Positions 9,072 through 17,498 of a DNA stretch of 64,000 nucleotides are shown one piece after another. Below the pieces are notes generated by a model. That model was not told the origin of the DNA. It saw only the letters and a program-made list of their open reading frames with translations, and did not search any database. The first letter of the stretch is position 1, and each line of letters opens with the position of its first letter. Source of the stretch: Salinimicrobium terrae DSM 17865 (lineage in GTDB: Bacteria > Bacteroidota > Bacteroidia > Flavobacteriales > Flavobacteriaceae). The DNA lies in assembly GCF_000424665.1 (NCBI RefSeq), contig NZ_AUKI01000004.1, positions 22,684-86,683 of the forward strand, written 5' to 3'. The position numbers and the translations under genes are program-made.

Positions 9072-9126
9072 AGCTGTTTTTTTTTGTGCAAAATGGATTC
9101 CTCTGTAGAGAACGCCAAATTGTATC

Positions 9127-9155
9127 CAAAGGTACTAAAATGCAGGGCCAAACAA
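9127..9155 (-). promoter_or_regulatory. Promoter for the 484-aa conserved gene
   Basis: On the minus strand TACCTTTG (9127-9134) matches the Bacteroidota -7 consensus TAnnTTTG. A TTG -33 element (9153-9155) lies 18 bases upstream of it. Confidence 0.5.
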
Positions 9156-9192
9156 AAAAATAATACTTAGTTTTGTGGAAAAATTCAGAGCT

Positions 9193-9954
9193 TTGAAGGT
9201 TACATTTTTAGGCACAGGAACTTCGCAGGGAATCCCGGTTATAGGCAGTGATCATCCGGTTTGCCAAAGCGATAATCCTAAAGATAAAAGATTAAGGGTT
9301 TCAGTTTTGATTGAAGTAGACAAACTTAACCTTCTTATTGATTGTGGTCCTGACTTCAGGCAGCAAATGTTGTCAAATAAAGTGCAGCGCATTGATGCTA
9401 TTTTATATACTCATGAACATAATGATCACACCATAGGACTCGACGATATAAGACCTTATTTTTTTCGCCAGGGAGACATTCCTGTATACGCACATGCCCG
9501 GGTCCTAACTTCTCTTCAAAAACGATTTGACTATATCTTTGCTTCCGAAAATAAGTACCCCGGTGCCCCCAGTGTGCAGGAACATGTAATTGAGAACAAA
9601 TCGTTTACGGTCAAAGGAATAAATGTTAATCCTGTAAATGTAATGCACAATCGTGTGCAGGTTTTTGGATTCAGGATTCGGGATTTTGCGTATGTGACAG
9701 ACGCAAAGACCATAGAAGAAGAAGAGGCAGAAAAGCTTAAAGGTGTTGATGTACTCGTGATCAATGCACTGCGAAAAGAGCCCCACCATTCCCATCTTAA
9801 CCTGGAAGAAGCTCTTCAATTTATTAAAAAAATAGGGCCTGAAAAGGCATATCTTACTCACATAAGCCATCACATGGGTTTTCATGACGAGGTGCAGGCC
9901 GAACTGCCCGAAAATGTCTTCCTGGCGTATGACAACCTTCAAATAAAAATTTAA
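9193..9954 (+). CDS. Metallo-beta-lactamase-fold hydrolase (PhnP-like)
   Basis: The protein carries the metal-binding motif HEHNDH and further His residues (MHNR, HHSHLN, SHHMG) of the PhnP/RNase Z-like metallo-beta-lactamase branch, which cleaves phosphodiesters. I place the start at TTG 9193, giving MKVTFLGTGTSQG, the usual N-terminus of the family. A GTG at 9175 would add six residues, but it is the last base-triplet position touched by a TAGTTTTG -7 box at 9168-9175, so it should lie upstream of the transcript. No in-frame ATG is near. The next gene begins immediately after the stop codon (TAA-ATG), so translation is likely coupled. Confidence 0.85.
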   Translation: MKVTFLGTGTSQGIPVIGSDHPVCQSDNPKDKRLRVSVLIEVDKLNLLIDCGPDFRQQMLSNKVQRIDAILYTHEHNDHTIGLDDIRPYFFRQGDIPVYAHARVLTSLQKRFDYIFASENKYPGAPSVQEHVIENKSFTVKGINVNPVNVMHNRVQVFGFRIRDFAYVTDAKTIEEEEAEKLKGVDVLVINALRKEPHHSHLNLEEALQFIKKIGPEKAYLTHISHHMGFHDEVQAELPENVFLAYDNLQIKI

Positions 9955-10452
9955 ATGCGGAAAAGTTTTTTAATGTACCTGTTCGTTTTCACAATCCTAC
10001 TAGCGGTAATTTTCTACGTGAACGGCAGTAAAGTAGTAGCATCAAAAGATAAAGAAATTGAATTCCTAAGGGAACAACTGGAGGAACAAAAATATAGTGG
10101 TGATAGTGCAGCAGAATCTATTATTCAGGAGGACACCTTTTCGCTTATTTCTAATGAAGAAGCGCTTACCTACCTGGAAAACCGTGGTTTTGATCCTGCT
10201 GAAATAATCTTAAAAGTAGAGGAGGCTCTTATAAGCAGAAATACTGCAGAGGAAGATAACGACCTGGTCCCGTATGAGGGAATGAGTGGACCTTTCAGGA
10301 TCAACAAGGTGAAACTTCTCAACCATAAATGGGCCATTGCAAGTTTTACTGATGGAACTTACTGGGGCGACTTACTAATTAGCTTCGAAATTGATGAAGA
10401 AGGTAATGTGGAGGTCTTTTCTGAAAAGGCCGTGCTATATCCCCAAAATTAA
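9955..10452 (+). CDS. Membrane-anchored protein of unknown function
   Basis: The 165-residue protein has one N-terminal membrane segment (about residues 5-22, FLMYLFVFTILLAVIFYV), a short charged coiled-coil region (about residues 28-48), and a soluble C-terminal domain of about 100 residues ending in strands (WAIASFTDGTYWGDLLISF). It directly follows the metallo-hydrolase gene with no gap. I do not recognise the family. The domain probably faces the periplasm. Its last four bases overlap the end of the convergent esterase gene. Confidence 0.8.
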   Translation: MRKSFLMYLFVFTILLAVIFYVNGSKVVASKDKEIEFLREQLEEQKYSGDSAAESIIQEDTFSLISNEEALTYLENRGFDPAEIILKVEEALISRNTAEEDNDLVPYEGMSGPFRINKVKLLNHKWAIASFTDGTYWGDLLISFEIDEEGNVEVFSEKAVLYPQN

Positions 10453-11111
10453 AGCTGCTCTTCGAGCCACTTTCTAAGCTCCTGAAAATTTTGTGGTGCA
10501 ACGCCATGCCCTACAGGAAATTCAGAAAATGTGTTCTCAATCTTTAAAGTATCTAGAAAGGGCTTGGTCTTTCGCGCCCATTCTACAGGGATTACCTGGT
10601 CTGCCGTACCGTGAGAACTGTAAACAGAGAGGTTTGAAAAATCATTCTTCTCATATTCCTGCTTCAGGATTTCCTTATTAATGTAGCCGCTTAAGCCAAT
10701 AACATTCTTGATCTTTTCGGGATAGGAGAGGGCTACAGCAAAACTAAGGATACATCCCTGACTAAAACCAACAAGGGTAACATTGGTTGGATCTACAGGA
10801 TATTCTTCAATAACCTCATCCAGAAATTGCATGATCTTTTCACGGGAGACCACCGCCTGATTATCGTCGCTGAATTTCCCGTCTGTACTTCCCTGCCAGT
10901 GAATAGCATACCATGCGTTTCCATAGGGAGCCATGGGATACGGTGCTCTTACGGAAATTATAAAAAGTTCGTCGGGAAGATCTTCTGCAAAAGAGAACAG
11001 ATCCTCTTCATTGCTGCCATAACCGTGCAACATAATTAGAAGAGGGGCTTTTTCTACATGCTTCTTAGGCTTTCTTATTAAGTGATATAAAGTAAATGTT
11101 TCTGCTTCCAT
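10449..11111 (-). CDS. Alpha/beta-hydrolase, carboxylesterase/phospholipase type
   Basis: The 220-residue protein has the complete catalytic triad of the small carboxylesterase/lysophospholipase group: Ser117 in GFSQG, Asp171 in GTADQV and His202 in GHGV. The oxyanion region HGYGSNEEDL is at residues 29-38. No signal peptide is present, so it is cytoplasmic. Members hydrolyse short-chain acyl esters. The start codon overlaps the stop codon of the upstream membrane-protein gene by one base (TAATG), pointing to translational coupling. Confidence 0.9.
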   Translation of the reverse strand: MEAETFTLYHLIRKPKKHVEKAPLLIMLHGYGSNEEDLFSFAEDLPDELFIISVRAPYPMAPYGNAWYAIHWQGSTDGKFSDDNQAVVSREKIMQFLDEVIEEYPVDPTNVTLVGFSQGCILSFAVALSYPEKIKNVIGLSGYINKEILKQEYEKNDFSNLSVYSSHGTADQVIPVEWARKTKPFLDTLKIENTFSEFPVGHGVAPQNFQELRKWLEEQL

Positions 11112-11437
11112 TAATTAATTGTACTAAACCATTTTTGAAATTGTTTTCCTAAAATAGGCACTTCGTTTCTTTCTCCCTGTATAGCACCAATTAAGCCATA
11201 CCCTACCAAAACAACAATAAAAATATAAAATGGAGCTGATATCAACCAGGAGTTAAACCATGAAACGATCATCCCCAGCAGGTAGAAAGTAATATGAATT
11301 CCCAGCCCCTGTCTAATGTGAAAAGAGGCAAATGGGTTCTTTGAATCATTATTGAGAAAATAGGCAATTATAGTTCCTATTATAGTTAAATAGGCCCAAA
11401 TTGCTGCAGCTTTTCCCTCGTTTGCGACGCTTTCCAT
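11111..11437 (-). CDS. DUF4870-like small membrane protein
   Basis: The 108-residue protein contains three hydrophobic segments (about residues 10-26, 47-62 and 66-85), with the phrase FASFHIRQGLGIHI between the first two, as in DUF4870/YtzH-like inner-membrane proteins. It ends in a short polar tail. The function of these proteins is unknown. It overlaps the esterase start codon by one base and lies 52 bases after the dihydroorotase-like gene, so all three may share a transcript. Confidence 0.8.
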   Translation of the reverse strand: MESVANEGKAAAIWAYLTIIGTIIAYFLNNDSKNPFASFHIRQGLGIHITFYLLGMIVSWFNSWLISAPFYIFIVVLVGYGLIGAIQGERNEVPILGKQFQKWFSTIN

Positions 11438-11489
11438 GGTGAAATAATTAAGCCATAAATTTACCGAATTTCCTGCTTTTATACAGATT

Positions 11490-12743
11490 TCAGGAAGCTA
11501 AATATTCCTCACCCACTAAGATACCATAAACTTTTCCTTTCAATTCTTTTCCCATGAATAAACTGTTTTTAGAAGTACTTAAAATATGCTCTTTTTGAAA
11601 GATATATTCCCTGTCCGGATCAAAGAAACTGAAGTTAGCCGGAGATCCTTCATCAATAACATTTTCCCCTAGATTAAATCTTGATTTACCGGAAGTAAGA
11701 ACTTTGACTGTTGTTCTAACCGAGAACAACTTCAGCAAGGCTCCTAAAGCCGATTCCAGGCCCAGGGTGCCAAAAAGGGCATTATCGAATTCCACTTTTT
11801 TGTGCTCCACATCAATAGGAATATGATCTGAAGTTACCATATCAATGGTGCCATCTTTAACGCCTGAAATCAAAGCCTTAACATCAGATTTTGTCCTAAG
11901 AGGCGGGAGTACTTTGGCATTGGTATCAAATTCATTAAGAACTTCATCTGTTAAAAAAAGATTGTGAATGGCCACACTGCATGAAACATCCAGACCTCTT
12001 TCCTTTGCATCTCGAATAATTTCGACAGATTTTGCTGTGGAAATCGTGGGTATATGAAGTTTTCCCCCTGTGTACTCAAGAATATAAAGGTCCCTGGTGA
12101 TTTGTAGTTCCTCGGCTAAAGCCGGAATTCCTTTTAATCCTAACATGGTGCTACTCTCATGCTCATTGACCTGCCCGTTGAGTGCGATCCTGTCTTCCTG
12201 CGGAAAGGACATAACAAGTCCATCGAAATTTTGAGAATACTGTAGCGCCAGTTTTAATAAATTAGGATTGGAAACGGACTTTTTGAAATCTCCAAAAGCT
12301 ACGGCTCCTGCCTGTTGCATGTCATAAAGTTCAGCCATATCCTTTCCTTCACTTTTGCGGGTAAGTGCACCAATAGGCAGTAAGGAGACGGGCTGTTTTT
12401 CAGCTTTATTTTTCAAGAAAGTAACAGCACCTTTATTGTCGGTCACCGGATCGTGACCCGGATTTAAAGCTATTGCAGTAAAGCCGCTATAAGCTGCTGT
12501 TCTTAATCCGTTTTCAAGAGTTTCTCTTTCTTCAAACCCCGGTTCCCCAAAATTAATGCTACTGTCAAACCAACCCTGGGAAACGTGCAGATTTTCAAAA
12601 TTGACTTCCAGGTCAGGTTTACGCACTTTCACTACGGGAGCGATTTCCTTAATAATACCATTTTCCACCAGGATATCCATCACTTTATTGTTGTATGGAC
12701 TTTCATTATCAATAATCCGGGCAGATTTGATGAGTATTTTCAT
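11490..12743 (-). CDS. Dihydroorotase-like protein lacking the zinc ligands
   Basis: The 417-residue protein has the amidohydrolase layout of type I dihydroorotase. Active enzymes have the motif DxHVHLREPG; here residues 60-69 read DSSINFGEPG, so both zinc-binding histidines are Ser62 and Asn64 and the substrate-binding Arg is Gly66. A later TPHHL motif reads AIHNL and the DHAPH motif reads DHIPI. It is therefore probably inactive as a dihydroorotase. Inactive paralogues in other bacteria stabilise aspartate transcarbamoylase, and a structural or regulatory role like that is one possibility. Its start overlaps the stop of the BatA-like gene by four bases. Confidence 0.85.
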   Translation of the reverse strand: MKILIKSARIIDNESPYNNKVMDILVENGIIKEIAPVVKVRKPDLEVNFENLHVSQGWFDSSINFGEPGFEERETLENGLRTAAYSGFTAIALNPGHDPVTDNKGAVTFLKNKAEKQPVSLLPIGALTRKSEGKDMAELYDMQQAGAVAFGDFKKSVSNPNLLKLALQYSQNFDGLVMSFPQEDRIALNGQVNEHESSTMLGLKGIPALAEELQITRDLYILEYTGGKLHIPTISTAKSVEIIRDAKERGLDVSCSVAIHNLFLTDEVLNEFDTNAKVLPPLRTKSDVKALISGVKDGTIDMVTSDHIPIDVEHKKVEFDNALFGTLGLESALGALLKLFSVRTTVKVLTSGKSRFNLGENVIDEGSPANFSFFDPDREYIFQKEHILSTSKNSLFMGKELKGKVYGILVGEEYLAS

Positions 12744-14665
12744 TTGAAGAATTTAAGAATGAGTATTTCAGTAAGTAAGAAAAACAATGCAAAAATAATA
12801 AACCATTTCCAAAGGCTGTCTACTTCATTAGCCGATTCAATTTTCGAAAAAACTCCCGGAATGGAGGAGTGTACGGAAACTTTTTCTCTTTCGGTTAATA
12901 ATGTATTTACAGGATCACTCTCCGTCCTAGGTACATTAAAACTAAGAGTCTTCAGTATAGTTTCGTCTTGCAGTACGTCAAAATGTCCCGGTCTTTTTGG
13001 CAGCTCATCAAGTACAAGTTGGACCTTGTTCTGAGAACTTTGCTGTTGCGGGATGAAAGTGGTTTCAGGAGAGGATAATTTAAGTATCTCGTCTTTTTCA
13101 AGATTCGCCTGAATTCCAATCGTTTGGGATCTACCCAATATATTATACATGTTAGACCCTGAAATAGCAGTATTCCCAATATTGTAAAAAGTAGGAACAA
13201 TGAGGGGAGAATTTTTAAAGTTGGAATTCTCTCTGTCTAATGCTGCTGTAAATACGAAAACATCGTCTTGTTCAAAAAGAAAAGCCTGTCCGTTTTGATA
13301 TTCAAGAATACCTGCGGTCGCTTTACTTAAAGGGAAGGAGCTCTGTACTTTTGGATATTCAAAATTTGAAACCCTTTCGTTAAAGACACTATTATACAGT
13401 GGGTGCTCGAATATGATATCGGTGATCAATTTTTCCTCTGTGTTCAAAGGTCCGAAAGTTGGTAGTTCCAGATTTTTCAGGAGCGTGTTGTAATCCTTGA
13501 TTTCTCCCTCTACTGTGGGAATAATTACCAGTAAAACTTCTTCTTTAACCAGTTGTTGAAGAAGATTGAGCATAGAAAAAGGAATTTTTTCGGGCTGGTT
13601 CAGGATAACAAGGTTCGCCTGGGAGAGGAGGTTATAATCAATATTGTTCTCAGGAAGAATCGCCAGATTAAATTCAGGAGAATTATAGATCCTTTGCAGA
13701 AAATCTGATTCGGTATCTCCAATCACTACCACATTCACCGGAGCGATTTCGTTAATGCTGAAGTACAACCTGTTGTCGAATTGTAGTCCGTTGTCTTCAA
13801 TTTCTATCTTCCCATGAGGTATGGCACCTGCGGCAAGATTAAAGGTGGTTCTTCCTTTTAGATCTTCATTTAGTTCTATTGTTTTTCTTGCGAGCATGCG
13901 ATCCCCATTATATAAACCTACGGCAACTTCCTCCTGCCTATCTCCAAAAGCCGAAAAAGACACATTAAGAACAGTTTCATCCAGTCCCCGGTTTGAAACC
14001 CAGGCAGAATCTACTGCAACGTTGGAGAAGTTTTCCGGACTTGACTGTACAAGATAGGTGTTGATATCATTTCCCAGGGCAGAGACAGAATCCTGCAGAT
14101 GCTGAAAATCGGAAATCGCAATGAAGTTTTTCTGAGAATTAGTTGAATTTCGGAAAAGGTTTTGAGCTTTTAATTCAACAGCTCTCCAGGAGAGTTCTGT
14201 GGGTGAAAAATTTTCTTCTTGTACTCTTTCACGTAAACTGTTAACAGTAATTTCCCGATATTCTTCATCATTGGTGAATAAGGTCACCATTTCTTCTTCG
14301 GGAATATTCTCCAGGAGATCCTGAATGCTTCTTCTTAAAAGTATGCCGTTCTTTCCCTGGGCCTGCATACTGTAGGAGTTATCCAGGTAGATTACCGTTT
14401 CAGTTTCCTTAATTTCGCCCGAAGCAGGAGGGAAGTAGGGTTGCGCAAAGGCAATAATGACACAGGCTAGAAGTAGCAGCCTGGTACAAAGGATAAGAAA
14501 CTTTTTTATTCGGGAACTTTTTCGGGTCTGTAGGACAGCCTTTTTAAGGAATTTGACATTGGTGAATTCAGTAGTCCTGAACCTTCGGAGTTGAAACAGG
14601 TGTACCAGGATTGGGATCACCAGTAAAATCAAGGCATAAAGCAGTTCCGGATATTTAAAGTACAT
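12740..14665 (-). CDS. BatA/VWA-domain membrane protein
   Basis: The start at 14665 (MYFKYPELLYALILL) is preferred over an ATG at 14686, because this family begins just before its first membrane segment. The N-terminal domain has two hydrophobic segments (about residues 5-22 and 57-75) around the conserved HLFQLRRF. A von Willebrand A-like domain follows with the MIDAS motif DNSYS near residue 94, then a long periplasmic region and a final membrane helix close to the C-terminus. It resembles the BatA N-terminal/VWA proteins of Bacteroidota, which are linked to stress tolerance. The exact role is unknown. It overlaps the dihydroorotase-like gene by four bases. Confidence 0.85.
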   Translation of the reverse strand: MYFKYPELLYALILLVIPILVHLFQLRRFRTTEFTNVKFLKKAVLQTRKSSRIKKFLILCTRLLLLACVIIAFAQPYFPPASGEIKETETVIYLDNSYSMQAQGKNGILLRRSIQDLLENIPEEEMVTLFTNDEEYREITVNSLRERVQEENFSPTELSWRAVELKAQNLFRNSTNSQKNFIAISDFQHLQDSVSALGNDINTYLVQSSPENFSNVAVDSAWVSNRGLDETVLNVSFSAFGDRQEEVAVGLYNGDRMLARKTIELNEDLKGRTTFNLAAGAIPHGKIEIEDNGLQFDNRLYFSINEIAPVNVVVIGDTESDFLQRIYNSPEFNLAILPENNIDYNLLSQANLVILNQPEKIPFSMLNLLQQLVKEEVLLVIIPTVEGEIKDYNTLLKNLELPTFGPLNTEEKLITDIIFEHPLYNSVFNERVSNFEYPKVQSSFPLSKATAGILEYQNGQAFLFEQDDVFVFTAALDRENSNFKNSPLIVPTFYNIGNTAISGSNMYNILGRSQTIGIQANLEKDEILKLSSPETTFIPQQQSSQNKVQLVLDELPKRPGHFDVLQDETILKTLSFNVPRTESDPVNTLLTEREKVSVHSSIPGVFSKIESANEVDSLWKWFIIFALFFLLTEILILKFFK

Positions 14666-14690
14666 GCGCAGGCATTCTTTTGTCAAATAT

Positions 14691-14716
14691 AAAAAAAGGT
14701 CTTAGCAAGACCTTTT
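14691..14716 (-). terminator. Terminator overlapping the end of the histidine kinase gene
   Basis: AAAAGGTCTT (14694-14703) and AAGACCTTTT (14707-14716) form a perfect 10-base stem with a three-base loop. The minus strand continues into a T-run. The kinase stop codon (14702-14704) sits at the top of the stem and loop. Confidence 0.85.
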
Positions 14717-15889
14717 AATTTGAAACTTAAAATTACTGCCTTCTCCCGGTTCAGATTCAATTGTAATATCTCCTCCCAGGTGCGTCAAAATTTTTTTAAC
14801 GGTTGCCAGGCCAATGCCACTTCCAGGGTTGCCATCCCGGTCATTGAGATCCAGAGTGGTGAACAGGTCGAATATTTTACCAAAGCTCTCTCTCGGTATT
14901 CCGTCACCGTTATCTTTAACCTCAAACTCGTAGAAATTCTCAAGACTTCTGAATTCAATTTCTACTCTGCGCTTTTCCTTATGATTATACTTAAGCGCGT
15001 TACTTATAAGGTTAAAGAAAATTTGGGTAAGAGCAGCTTTATTTACCTTTTTTAGAATCCCTTTTTCCGGGTAAGTGATCTGGATATTTGGGCTTACGGT
15101 GTAAAGATTTACGATGTTTTTGAAGAAGGTTTTTAAATCCACATCTTCCTCCTCTTTTTCCAGAATTCGTTCGCTACGGTAAAAAACCAACAACCCGTCA
15201 ACATAGTTCCTTAAACTGTGAGAAGCCTGGGAAAGAAATTCAATATACTGCTGAGTCTCCTCATCAAATTTTTCCTTATTTTCTTCTTTTAATAATTCCA
15301 CGAGGGAAATAATGTTAGCAAGGGGAGATTTAATATCATGGGATACAACGCTGGCAAATCTCTCCAGCTCCTTAAAACGCTGTTCCAGATCCTGCTGAAT
15401 ACGCTGGTACTGGTTTTGTTGTTTTCTAAAAGCAATATCATTTAGGATTTGATTAACGAGAACTTTTAAAGAACGTTTTTGGTTTTGGGCTAACCTGGTG
15501 CTCTTGGGGTCAAAAAGGCCAATAATGCCGAGTTTTTCACCTGTTGCAGTAATTACCGGTACAGCAATGATATTTTCATTTTCAAATCCTGGAATGTTTA
15601 GTTCCTGTTCGTTAAAAATAAGAACCTCATTCTGCTCAAGCACCTGTTCCCACAGCGAAGTCCCTGTATCAAATTCTTCAATTGGTAAACCGTAAGTACT
15701 TTTAATCCACGCCCGTTCATTTTCCACAACTACCAGAGCCGCAGCCGGAGCCTGAACTACCTGGGAACAGAGAAAAAGAAGATCAGAAAAATCGCTGTCT
15801 GCAGAGGTCTTTAGGATCTGAAATTCTTCGGGAGCCGGGTGTTGACGGCTTCCAATTTTCTGAATTTGGGAATTGGGCATAAATATCAA
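14702..15889 (-). CDS. Soluble GAF-domain sensor histidine kinase
   Basis: The 395-residue protein has no membrane segment. It contains a GAF-like domain (about residues 20-155), a linker coiled coil (155-178), the HisKA helix with phospho-acceptor His184 in VVSHDIKSPL, and an ATPase domain (about 285-394) with N box NLISNALKYN, G1 box DNGDGI, F box and G2 box GSGIGLA. It should autophosphorylate in response to a cytoplasmic ligand or redox signal and pass phosphate to a response regulator. No regulator gene is adjacent, so this is an orphan kinase. Its last codons form half of the terminator stem. Confidence 0.92.
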   Translation of the reverse strand: MIFMPNSQIQKIGSRQHPAPEEFQILKTSADSDFSDLLFLCSQVVQAPAAALVVVENERAWIKSTYGLPIEEFDTGTSLWEQVLEQNEVLIFNEQELNIPGFENENIIAVPVITATGEKLGIIGLFDPKSTRLAQNQKRSLKVLVNQILNDIAFRKQQNQYQRIQQDLEQRFKELERFASVVSHDIKSPLANIISLVELLKEENKEKFDEETQQYIEFLSQASHSLRNYVDGLLVFYRSERILEKEEEDVDLKTFFKNIVNLYTVSPNIQITYPEKGILKKVNKAALTQIFFNLISNALKYNHKEKRRVEIEFRSLENFYEFEVKDNGDGIPRESFGKIFDLFTTLDLNDRDGNPGSGIGLATVKKILTHLGGDITIESEPGEGSNFKFQIKRSC

Positions 15890-15973
15890 CCTTAGAACTA
15901 GTTAAAGATATCAATTGCTTCTAAAAAATTTGGAATTAAACTTAAAATATTTGAGAAAGTTCCTACAGTAGGA

Positions 15974-16747
15974 CTAATAATTCTCAAAGACGCCAAGGCC
16001 AAATAATGCAAAATCATATTTTACCGGGTCCTGACGGTCAAGTTTCCGAAGATTTGTATCAAGTTCAGCCAAAGCTTTGGCGTCATTTTGTTTGCGCTTT
16101 AGAAGTCCCAGTTTTCTGGCAACATTCCCCGAATGTACATCCAGCGGACAACTAAGTTGAGCGGGGGAAAGACTTTTCCAAATACCCAGATCTACATTCC
16201 TTGAGTCATTTCGTACCATCCAACGCAAAAACATATTGATCCTCTTAGCTGCGGAATTCTTTAACGGGTCACTCACATGTTTTTCGGTCCTTTTCTCGTG
16301 AGGTAATTCGAAAAATATTTTCTTAAATTCGTGGATTGCAGGTTGTAAGCTATCTTTACTTGAATGTTTACTAAATATGTGTTCCAGGCCTTGGTGCTCC
16401 CTGTAAATGTTTTGAAAAGCTGTAATAAAATAAATTAGATCGCCACCATTAAAAGTGCGATGAACAAATTTTTCCAACTTTTCCAGGTCAGTTTCTGAAT
16501 GATTTTGAACAAAATCATAAGGAGCATATTCCAGCAATCCTATCAATGAATTGGCATTCTTGAGAATACTTTTCCTGTTACCCCAGGAAATTGTCGCTGT
16601 TAAGAATCCCGAAATCTCAATGTCTTCTTTTTTACTGAAAAGATGAGGGATCTGCACAGGATCTGTTTCAATAAATTCGGCTGTGTTGTATTGATCAACC
16701 TTAAAGTCAAGAAATTCTTTAAGTTCGGTTTTTGTCATTAATGACAT
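15974..16747 (-). CDS. TIGR02757-family protein of unknown function
   Basis: The 257-residue protein matches the TIGR02757 family found across Bacteroidota. The features I recognise are FLTATISWGNRKSILKNA near residue 49, a KRINMFLRWMVR segment near residue 167 and CPLDVHSGNVARKLGL near residue 200. These recall helix-hairpin-helix DNA glycosylase folds, with the Asp in LDVH corresponding to the conserved acid, but this is an inference. No signal peptide is present. An ATG nine bases further in (16738, MTKTEL) may be the true start. It follows the LolD-like gene by 70 bases. Confidence 0.85.
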   Translation of the reverse strand: MSLMTKTELKEFLDFKVDQYNTAEFIETDPVQIPHLFSKKEDIEISGFLTATISWGNRKSILKNANSLIGLLEYAPYDFVQNHSETDLEKLEKFVHRTFNGGDLIYFITAFQNIYREHQGLEHIFSKHSSKDSLQPAIHEFKKIFFELPHEKRTEKHVSDPLKNSAAKRINMFLRWMVRNDSRNVDLGIWKSLSPAQLSCPLDVHSGNVARKLGLLKRKQNDAKALAELDTNLRKLDRQDPVKYDFALFGLGVFENY

Positions 16748-16817
16748 GAAATTTTTAATGAGATGTGACTCGGGATTTATACTAAATATTTCTATGGATT
16801 ACAGGAACATTTAAATT

Positions 16818-17477
16818 TTAAACGATTTTCCCGTCTACCATAGTCAATTTTTTGTCGGCCATGTTCGCGAGTTCTTCGTTATGGGTAACGATGACAAATG
16901 TTTGTCCAAATTCTTTTCTGAGGTCGAAAAAAAGCTTGTGCAGATTTTCTGCCGATTCACTATCCAGGTTACCCGAAGGTTCATCGGCAAAGATAACTCC
17001 CGGATTGTTAATAAGAGAGCGGGCTACGGCAACACGTTGTTGTTCCCCGCCACTCATTTCGGCTGGTTTGTGATCTGCTCTTTCTGAAAGTCCAAGGAAG
17101 CCCAAAAGTTCTTTGGCTCTTTTTTCAGTCTCAGCTTTGTTTCGGTTTCCGATAAAAGCCGGAATACAAATGTTTTCAAGGGCAGTAAACTCCGGTAACA
17201 ACTGGTGAAACTGAAAAATAAATCCAATATTCTCGTTCCTAAATCTCGCCAGATCCTTGGAGTTCAGGGAATAGACATCTATCCCATTCACCTTTAATAG
17301 ACTATCTTTATTTCGGTCAGGTTTTTCGAGGGTTCCAAGAATCTGAAGCAAAGTTGTCTTTCCCGCCCCGGATGCGCCAACAATGGAAACAATTTCACTT
17401 TTTGGTATATGCAGGTCTACTCCCTTTAAAACATGAAGGTCATTGTAGCTTTTATGAATGTTTCGAGCTTCTATCAT
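16818..17477 (-). CDS. LolD-like ABC transporter ATPase
   Basis: The 219-residue protein has Walker [10 protein letters not shown] (about residues 33-41), the Q loop FQFHQ, signature [15 protein letters not shown], Walker [13 protein letters not shown] and the H-loop TH near residue 200. The MacB/LolD/FtsE subclass acts with a separate permease, often in lipoprotein release from the inner membrane. No permease gene is next to it, so the partner is encoded elsewhere. It starts 21 bases after the stop of the DUF5916 gene on the same strand. Confidence 0.9.
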   Translation of the reverse strand: MIEARNIHKSYNDLHVLKGVDLHIPKSEIVSIVGASGAGKTTLLQILGTLEKPDRNKDSLLKVNGIDVYSLNSKDLARFRNENIGFIFQFHQLLPEFTALENICIPAFIGNRNKAETEKRAKELLGFLGLSERADHKPAEMSGGEQQRVAVARSLINNPGVIFADEPSGNLDSESAENLHKLFFDLRKEFGQTFVIVTHNEELANMADKKLTMVDGKIV

Positions 17478-17498
17478 ATTTAGGATCTTGTTGCAATA

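Noticed and set aside
9505..9942. 145-codon frame opposite the metallo-hydrolase gene
   Set aside because: It lies wholly antisense to a recognised gene and its translation has no domain or signal.
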